64,000 bases of DNA from Sphagnum compactum (Eukaryota > Bryophyta > Sphagnopsida > Sphagnales), in NCBI GenBank assembly GCA_965153455.1, contig OZ234499.1, positions 186,001 through 250,000 of the forward strand, written 5' to 3'. A program made the position numbers and the translations under genes. Shown one piece after another: positions 57,506 to 64,000 of this stretch. The notes beneath the pieces are model-generated. The model was not told where the DNA came from. It made no database searches and saw only the letters and a program-made list of their open reading frames with translations. Within the stretch, counting starts at the first letter, position 1. Each line of letters opens with the position of its first letter.

Positions 57506-60500
57506 TGTCGAAGAAAGATTACACTTTCGACAACGGAAGGAAAGGCCAGGGGTTCGCCATCTCCCGAATAGACAAGTTTCTTGTATCCCAGGAGTTGGAT
57601 TCCAGGGGAGGAAGAATCGAAGCTTCCCCATCGATCAGAAAAATCTCCGATCATTCCCCGCTGGTGATGACGGTTTGGGGGCACACCTCTGCCCCACCTA
57701 GAACCGCCACCTACTTCGACATCTCCTTGCTCAAGGAAGATGCGAGCAGAGATGCCCTCCTCGAAGCCTGGGTGGGCACCCAACCCCTGCCAAACCAAGA
57801 CTCGGATTGGCCGGGATGGCTCGAGGAAGCCACCAGAAGGGTCCTCCAATGCAACGGCAAGCTTGTGAAAGAGAGGAAACGGGAAAAGGGGGCTCGAACC
57901 AGAGGCCTCCAACAAAAAATCCGATTGGCGAAAATCCGTCTCCAAGAGGACCCCGAGGACGAAGTGGTCAGGGACATCCTCTCAACGGCGCAAGGACACA
58001 TGGCGGACTCTCTCCAAGAACAAGTGGCACGAAACCACCAGCTCAGCGCGTCAACCTGGTTCAGGTACGGAGACACGTGCTCCAAAAAGTTCTTTGACTT
58101 TCACCGCATCGGGAGAAAGCGGACGCTCCTCAAAGAACTGACAACAGAGGAGGGTGAGATCAAAGGTCAAGAGGACCTCGCTCACTACGTCCGATCCTTC
58201 TACACGCACCTTTATACCTCCGAAGCAGGAGCTCCCGGCACCTCGGAAGCCCGAGAAACGTGTTGGGCCAGCACTCCGACACGGATCTCGACCGAGACGA
58301 ACCAGGAGCTAACCAAAGATCTTACTCTGAAAGAAATCAGGGACGCCATCGCCGCAATGCCGAAGGGCAAAGCGCCGGGATGTGATGGCGTCCCGACCGA
58401 ATTCTTCCAGGAATTCGCCGAAGAGATCTCCCTGACCCTCCTTCGAGCTTTCTCCGCGATGCTCAGGAACGGGGAGATCTCGGAGACCTTTAACAAAGGA
58501 TTGATAACACTGATCCCCAAATCTGGGGACCATGCCAAGCTCGAAAATTGGCGCCCAATCACGCTCCTCGGAAGTTTATACAAAATCCTGGCCAAAACCC
58601 TGGCCAGAAGACTCCAAGTCTTCCTCCCGAACGTCATAAGACCCGGCCAGACCGGATTCGTCGAAGGAAGGAATATCCTCGACAATACCTTCCTGGCCCA
58701 AGAAGCCCAAGACTGGGCGGAGGAGAGCAACCAAGATCTCGTTCTCTTGCTTCTCGATTTCGAAAAAGCCTTCGATCGGATCGAGTGGAGCTTTTTGTTC
58801 GAAGCCCTAGCAAGACTCGGCTTCTGCCCACAGTGGATTAAATGGGTCAGCTCTCTGTACGGTTCGGCCTCGTCGGCCATCAAGCTCAACGGGGTGGAAG
58901 GGAGCACCTTCCCCTTGGCCAGGTCCGTGAGGCAGGGATGCCCTCTCTCTCCTTACCTGTTCATCTTGGCGACGGACGTTCTCGGTCACATGCTAGACGA
59001 CCCCCGATTCGGGGTAGAAGGGCTAGCCCTCCCGGGAGGCGGGAAAATCACGGACCAGACCTTTGCTGACGATACCGCCCTCTACCTCCAAGGCACGCGC
59101 GAGAATATGGAAAGGGCCCAAAAGGCCCTAGATATCTTTTGCAAGGCATCCGGGGCAAAAATCAACTGGAACAAATCTTGCGCGATATGGGCCAGCAAAA
59201 GAAATAGGGAATGGGAGTGGGGCCGAAAGGTGGGGCTCCAGTGGATCCCCGAAGGCAAAGGAGTGAGATACCTAGGAATCCAGGTTGGATTCCATCTCCC
59301 TCCCGAGGCAAACTTTGATAAAATGCTCTCAGCCCTTAAAGGGAAACTCATAAACTGGAGCACCTGTAGACTCTCACTAGCCGGGAGAATCTTGGTAGCG
59401 AACCAAGTTCTCCTCGCCTCCATGTGGTATCTGGCAGTAGCCTGGAACCCGAACCCCAGGATGTGCAGCCAAGTACGCGGAATGGTGAGAAATTTCATCT
59501 GGAGCGGCAAGGCCGCCAACGCAAGGGCAAAGGTTAAGTGGGAGACACTTGTCCTCCCCACCTCCCAAGGAGGTCTCGGGATCATTGACCCGAAAACTCA
59601 GTCGGAGGCCCTTTTGGCTAAGCTCCTCGTCAGGGGCCTCGCCCCGGGAGGAGAACCCTGGAAGGAGCTCCTGAGGCACAAAGCCAATCAAACTAAGCTT
59701 CCGGTCCATGGGATGGGCCCGGCCACCCAAGATATTAACTGGTTGTTTGCGGCAACCAAGCTCAAGAGGCCCCCAACCTCCCTGTGGAAGAGTATCCTCC
59801 ACTCATGGCTGAATGTGAGATCCGGCCTCCGTAAATCGGAGCCGACCAACTCAGCCGAAACCCTTAGGCAACCGGTTTTCGGAAACCCCCTCATAGTAAA
59901 CCAAGAAGGCATGCCCCTAGGATTTAGTGGAAAAAGCGAGGGGAATGCCCTCGTGAACGCAGGGCACTCTAGAATCGGAGACTTCTGGGACTCGGGGGAA
60001 GAGGATTGGAAAGGCCTCTCGGCCCTCGGAATGTCTTTCCACACCACCAACAGGTCAAACAGGAACCTAATAATCAATAGCATCCCCTGGGACCCAGCTA
60101 CCGCCAGGAAAAATCCGGAGGTAGGGGAATGGGTCGGAAAAATGGAATCTGATCGGACCGCCTCACCGGACTGGATCTATCAGATCACCGACACAAACCA
60201 CGTCACCGCCACCGCCAAGGAATTTAGAAAAATCTCAAGCACTGGCCGAATCCAAGCAACCAGCTCTCACGACGTCACCATCTCTCTCGAAGGGTACAAG
60301 CCGGTCAGAGTGCTGACGCAAGAGGGCTATGGGGCAACGCTCAGGCTAGCCAAGGAAGTCCCCCCCCCCCGGGAAAGAAACCGCCAATCTACTGGATCTT
60401 CGAGTCCGGCTTCATCTCCGAGCTCAAATGGGATCCAGGTGACTGGCATTGGCAGCAAACGGGCAATATAGGGGACGCTCCCTTCTTTGGTTACTCGGCC

Positions 60501-61259
60501 AAGAAGGGGTACCGAAATGCAAAGAGGAAGCAACATACCCCCAGCATCATCACCTTCGTCCAATCCCTCAACCTCCGAAACTCGACGGTCGCCCAGATCA
60601 TTGCCAGAATATGGCACAACGCCCGGCCACGTAAAGTGGGGGCTTTCACCTGGCTGATCCTCAATAAAGGACTACCGGTCGGCACTTGGCTCCAAACTAT
60701 GGGTATCCCGGCCGCTTGCAAGGGCTGTGACCAAGGGCCACCGGAGTCCGCCCAACATTGCCTCATGGATTGCACCTCGGCTCAGCAGGCTTGGAAAGCC
60801 TTTCACAGAGTTTGGAACGAATGGAGAGCGCCCAACCGCCTCCACATCACTTGGCCATTTGTCCTCCTCGGAGAAGCTGTCCTCGAAGAGGACGACGACC
60901 CCCCGGACCTCCTCAGTTATCACACGGGCGGCTTCACTTACCGCCGCCAACCTCTCGACATTCTCAGGAGCTTCCTGATCTACTACCTTTGGTCTGAGCG
61001 ATGTCGCAGACACTTCGACGGCCAATACTCCCTCAAACGGGTTCTCCTTCAATCGTGGGAGGCCACGACCGAGGTCGGCATGGCCACCTGGCGGGCTATC
61101 AGATCTCCTAGTCAGAGTAGGAAGCATGAGCATCAGCTTAGCATTGAACAAGCCTTTAGGGCCGAATGGCTTCACGGCCATATCTTTGGGGAGGGCGAGG
61201 CTGCCATTTCGTGGCGCCTGCTCCCCCCCTTGTACTTTCTCGATTTCTCTAATGATTGA
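57506..61259 (+). pseudogene. LINE ORF2: endonuclease C-end, reverse transcriptase and zinc-binding domain, one frameshift
   Basis: The frame runs to 60471 as read, its first residues being LTR-encoded. It starts in the end of an APE-type endonuclease (ISRIDKFLVS ... SDHSPLVM), then a linker and a complete non-LTR reverse transcriptase: GKAPGCDGVPTEFF, WRPITLLGSLYKILAK, LLLDFEKAFDRIEW, RQGCPLSPYLFILATD and the catalytic FADD (about 59065). A zf-RVT region (KVGAFTWLILNKGLPVG ... CKGCDQGPPESAQHCLMDC) follows in another frame, continuing to 61259. The shift occurs at an 11-base C run (60360-60370); downstream the second frame reads WIFESGFISELKWDPGDW without stops. Apart from that and the 5' truncation the coding sequence is open, which suggests a young insertion or an error at the C run. 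Confidence 0.85.
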
Positions 61260-61309
61260 AGGGGCTGTTGCCTCCCTCCCCGCAAGGGGTTCACCCTGTG
61301 ACTCGTCGC
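57506..61309 (+). mobile_element. 5'-truncated LINE retrotransposon, about 3.8 kb
   Basis: Inserted within the LTR. CTGTGATTCGTCGC (57492-57505) and CTGTGACTCGTCGC (61296-61309) match at 13 of 14 bases and are the probable target duplication. The 5' end is truncated, since only the last endonuclease motif remains. No poly-A tail is seen at the 3' end. The element is markedly GC-richer than the surrounding DNA, especially at third codon positions. Confidence 0.85.
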
Positions 61310-61914
61310 GGGGGTGGCATCCAAATGGTCTTTTTGTCCCGGGATTCCCGCGTGGGAGTCCCGAAATCGCGCAACTTTGGACTCTTGCGACTTTGAAGCC
61401 TCATAACTTTCGGAGCAGACCTCCGATTGAGTTGTCGTCTGAAGCAAAGTTGTAGGTCTCGTCAAGACCTTTCCAACGGTATGTCGCACGTTTTCTGCAG
61501 CCAAGTATTTCGGGTCGATTCCCGACTTTTAGTGGTCGGGAGTCAAAACTGGCGGACTCCCGGGAATTCGACTCCCGGGCCTTCTTTTGGCCATAACTTG
61601 TGTTTCAGATGTCCAAATGAGAAATGCGAGCCCATTTTAGACATCTACACTTCAAGAGCTTTCCATTGATATAAAGAGCGCAACAAGACATTGAGTTTTG
61701 ACCCCTCAAAACGCTCTCTAAAGTTTCGGGAGTCCTTTTGGGACTCCACTCTCACCAACTCCCAACATGGGAGTTCACTTGGGAGTGTGAGGGTTCACTC
61801 CCTCACACTCTTTGCACTCCCGGGAGCATGTGATATGACTCCCGGGTCTACTTATAGGCCCGCACACTTGCGACCCCCTTGCCTTGGTCGCGAGCCAAGG
61901 CTAGGGTTGCGACA

Positions 61915-62021
61915 CTATACATCATTCACAAGGGTTAACTCTTGATTGTTTAACATTTGATATAAATGGTGTGACAAAACATGGATTAACATATACAACA
62001 TTTTATAGAGTTCATTCCAAA
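61915..62021. repeat. 107-bp direct repeat, right copy
   Basis: Second copy of 57061-57167 with two substitutions, immediately after the terminal CA of the LTR. The helicase frame runs through it into new sequence (HSKEHLYLLSPLLSKNF), so this copy is continuous with the downstream host. Confidence 0.95.
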
Positions 62022-62258
62022 GAACATTTGTATTTACTTTCCCCATTATTAAGTAAGAACTTTCCAATAGATCATTTTGTTCAAGAAGAAATGTTATGAT
62101 TAAGAACACATGCACAATACCAAATTATTATTACATCTTTACAATCCTATCGTTCAAAATTTATAACTATACAATATCTAGATACTCATTTTTTGGTATC
62201 AGAATTTGAAAATGTGTTTGCAGATCCAAATTTGTTAGCATCTCATTTTTTTGTTTAA
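61915..62258 (+). pseudogene. Helentron helicase, C-terminal end after the LTR
   Basis: Repeats THHSQGLTLD-region codons within the 107-bp duplicate, then continues as EHLYLLSPLLSKNFPIDHF, a short frame-disrupted stretch, and FENVFADPNLLASHFFV to a TAA at 62256-62258. This is the normal C-terminal end of the helicase domain. Confidence 0.6.
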
Positions 62259-62269
62259 ATGAGACAAAA

Positions 62270-62813
62270 ATGAAAAATCTTGATATAAATTCAAAATTTT
62301 ATAATGTTTTATCACAAAAAATCCAAATGTTATCTTGTTATGATGAACATGACACAATAATATTTTATGATGATAATGTTTTGCTAAAAGACAGCACAAC
62401 AATGACACATTCAAGAGCTAAATTTAATACTTCATTTTTTAATAACAACACATGTGATGCATTATATGTAATTACAATATATAAACCACCAAAAATGCAA
62501 CTATCACATTTTAGTTACATGTTAGAAACATTTATACACAAAATGCCTTCAAATTGTCCAACTATGATAATTGGAGATTTTAACATAGATTTGTTGACAA
62601 ATACAATTCAATTAGCAACTTTACAAGCATTTATGAACAAATACAATTTTAAACTCACCTTTTCTGAACACACAAATAGATCACATATGGACAAATGCAC
62701 CAACACAACAACATTATTATGGATCAACACAAGCATATTGGATAGATCATAAACCTATATATCTTGCTTTCAAATTACCTTATTATGTCCCCCAATTTGT
62801 ATTACCACAATGA
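62270..62813 (+). pseudogene. Endonuclease/exonuclease/phosphatase-type domain of the Helentron
   Basis: An ATG at 62270 opens a 160-codon frame with YVITIYKPP, then MIIGDFNIDLL (catalytic D and N of the endonuclease fold, about 62575) and NFKLTFSE. A single-base shift near 62675 moves the rest to another frame: QIDHIWTNA, then YWIDHKPIYLAFKLP (final catalytic DH) and a TGA at 62811-62813. In Helentrons this domain is fused or adjacent to the helicase, as here. It is inactive as written. Confidence 0.65.
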
Positions 62814-63162
62814 AAGAAATTATTTATTGGATTTTTTAATCATTTTCACAAACATATTTAATTTTAGATTAACTGTGAGATTTAAATGCATAGCAACCAC
62901 CAAACAACACTTAATAGATGGGATGGGAAAATGGCTCAATTATTTGTAAATCAAAACCATTATCAAATAATGAAATCATATAAGTGTGTTGAAAAATTTA
63001 AATATTCAATATATGTTTGCAAGGCTTTTCCCATTATTTATAGTTAATTTTTAAAATATATATTATCTTGAATATTAAGTCTTTGTCCCCATTTTTGTGA
63101 TGAAAACTTTTGTTATTTCTCTTTTAATCATAAATCATTATCGGTCGAGAGACATGTTTTTT
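62814..63162. other. AT-rich DNA between the Helentron endonuclease and a CACTA terminus
   Basis: May include the 3' end of the Helentron, but no clear terminal hairpin or end motif can be fixed. The plus-strand frame 62764-62949 is incidental. Confidence 0.4.
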
Positions 63163-64000
63163 CACTACAACAACAAGGGGCTATTTTGCGATCCAAATAT
63201 CATCGCAAACAACAAAGAAAGAAATTTCCGAAAGCCCGCTGTTGCGAACGATAATTCCTCGCAAACTCTTAACCTTTTGCAATACCATAACATTCGCACC
63301 CGTACCATCGCAAGTCCTTCACAACTCCCGAACTTGATAAAATCGCAAAACTTTTCCGATTATAACTACTTCTATACGTTGTTTGTGATTAACACTACAT
63401 CGGAAACTATTTGCAACAAACCCATCACCGCAACGACTTAGCGAATCGATTCAAAAGTCTATCGGTTTCCGATATAAGATCTGACGCAAACATTTCGGGA
63501 TTCTCAAAATGCCGCTAAAAGTTTGCAATTAACATTACATCGGAAGCTATTTGCAGCAAACCCATCACCGCAACGACTTAGCGAATCAACTAAAAAGTCT
63601 ATCGGTTTCCGATATAAGATCTGACGCAAACATTTCGGGATTCTCAAAATGCCGTTAAAAGTTTACGATTAACATTACATCGGAAACTATTTGCAACAAA
63701 CCCATCACCGCAACAACTTAGCGAATCGACTCAAAAGTCTATCTGTTTCCGATGTAAGATCTAACGCAAACATTTTGGGATTCTCAAAATGCCGCTAAAA
63801 GTTTGCGAAATCTATGATTTTGCAAACCTATTCTGGAATGATTTTACCCGTAAGAGTGTAGCGATGTTTGTGACATGGTATATTTGGTCTTTTGGCTTTT
63901 GCAGTGTTGCGAAGAATTATGACTCGCAAATGGTTTTGAGATCCACTGTGTATCGCAAAAGCATGGCACTGTATTCTTATTTTGGAAGCAGGGTTTATAT
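63163..64000. mobile_element. Terminus of a CACTA (EnSpm-type) transposon, cut by the window end
   Basis: Starts CACTACAACAACAAGGGGC at 63163, close to the CACTACAA terminus of plant CACTA elements. It is followed by dense subterminal words TTTGCGA, ATCGCAAA, GTTGCGAA and CTCGCAAA in both orientations. This composition starts abruptly at 63163 and differs from the AT-rich DNA before it. The frame at 63097-63441 crosses the boundary and is not a gene. The other end lies outside the window. Confidence 0.7.
63381..63808. repeat. Three tandem 140-bp repeats inside the CACTA subterminal region
   Basis: Copies begin at 63381, 63521 and 63661 (period exactly 140 bp). They share ACATCGGAAACTATTTGCA, CCCATCACCGCAACGACTTA, TCGGTTTCCGATATAAGATC and GGGATTCTCAAAATGCCG. 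Copies differ by a few substitutions each. Each unit contains the short palindrome TCGGTTTCCGA. Confidence 0.95.

Larger units (their letters stand above)
57168..61914. mobile_element. LTR of the same family as 26744-27629, interrupted by a LINE
   Basis: Begins TGTCGCGCTCCCAAG and ends GGGTTGCGACA. The left part (57168 to about 57505) and right part (about 61310-61914) align along their length with the solo LTR at 26744-27629, sharing GACTAGGAAGAGT, the AAGCCACCACCTT ... TATAGTATACTCTG segment, ATCCAAATGG, GGGTCGATTCCCGACTTTT and GCCATAACTTGTGTT. There is no internal retrotransposon region. The flanks CCAAA (left) and CTATA (right) do not match, so there is no 5-bp target duplication. Instead, 107 bp of helicase sequence is duplicated on both sides. 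Confidence 0.8.
53330..62813 (+). mobile_element. Helentron-like rolling-circle transposon remnant with nested insertions
   Basis: In order on the plus strand: a linker region typical of Rep-helicase proteins (about 53340-53800; NAQQLSIQQVVHKSLF, then TRSF/FINI and KDPKNHYKKLLLLYTPF in broken frames), helicase N-part (54116-55199), helicase C-part (56895-57167 continuing at 61915-62258), and an endonuclease domain (62270-62813). A 1.69-kb CACTA-like element and an LTR carrying a LINE interrupt it. No Rep (HUH) nuclease domain is visible upstream, so the 5' end is lost or decayed. The host frame resumes exactly at the insertion edges, which defines those insertions. A helicase followed by an endonuclease is the Helentron/Helitron2 arrangement, unlike common plant Helitrons with RPA-like genes. 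Confidence 0.7.

Noticed and set aside
57373-57945. 190-codon minus-strand frame and other antisense frames across the LINE
   Set aside because: Shadows of the GC-rich LINE coding strand; no domain is recognised.
63381-63808. 140-bp repeats as a CRISPR array or centromeric satellite
   Set aside because: Units are contiguous with no spacers, there are only three, and they sit within a CACTA subterminal region.

Overview
This is nuclear DNA from a land plant with a large, repeat-rich genome. The evidence is GT-AG introns of up to 1.6 kb, long AT-rich stretches between genes, a malectin/LRR receptor kinase, SERRATE, and a plant-type non-specific phospholipase C. The species cannot be named. A fern, lycophyte or gymnosperm would fit the gene spacing, but that is a guess.

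Three genes can be reconstructed exon by exon with every intron phase closing. All lie on the minus strand: (1) 8965-19659, a 15-exon receptor-like kinase of 1041 aa (signal peptide, malectin-like domain, LRRs, TM helix, Ser/Thr kinase); (2) 31226-37807, a 12-exon SERRATE/ARS2-type zinc-finger protein of 823 aa acting in miRNA processing and splicing; (3) 46888-49937, a 3-exon non-specific phospholipase C of 509 aa. They show no operon-like or pathway link to one another.

The rest is mostly repeats and decayed genes. From 1 to about 3.1 kb there are remnants of a minisatellite with an AAATGCAATACC core that switches orientation near 2.7 kb. From 3.4 to 4.9 kb lies a spliced C2H2-finger pseudogene on the minus strand, preceded at 5.0-6.2 kb by an array of self-complementary GAAGAAGGCGACGGCAGC-type units and a G-rich tract. 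From 26.3 to 30.1 kb is a decayed unknown gene on the minus strand, split by a solo LTR with a 5-bp target duplication.

The most interesting part is 53.3-64 kb, a nest of transposons. A Helentron-like helicase plus endonuclease remnant carries two insertions: a 1.69-kb CACTA-like element with a 3-bp ATT duplication, and a second LTR of the same family as the 26.7-kb solo LTR. That second LTR is flanked by a 107-bp direct repeat of helicase sequence instead of a 5-bp duplication, and it is itself interrupted by a 3.8-kb GC-rich LINE. The terminus of another CACTA element begins at 63163 and runs off the window.
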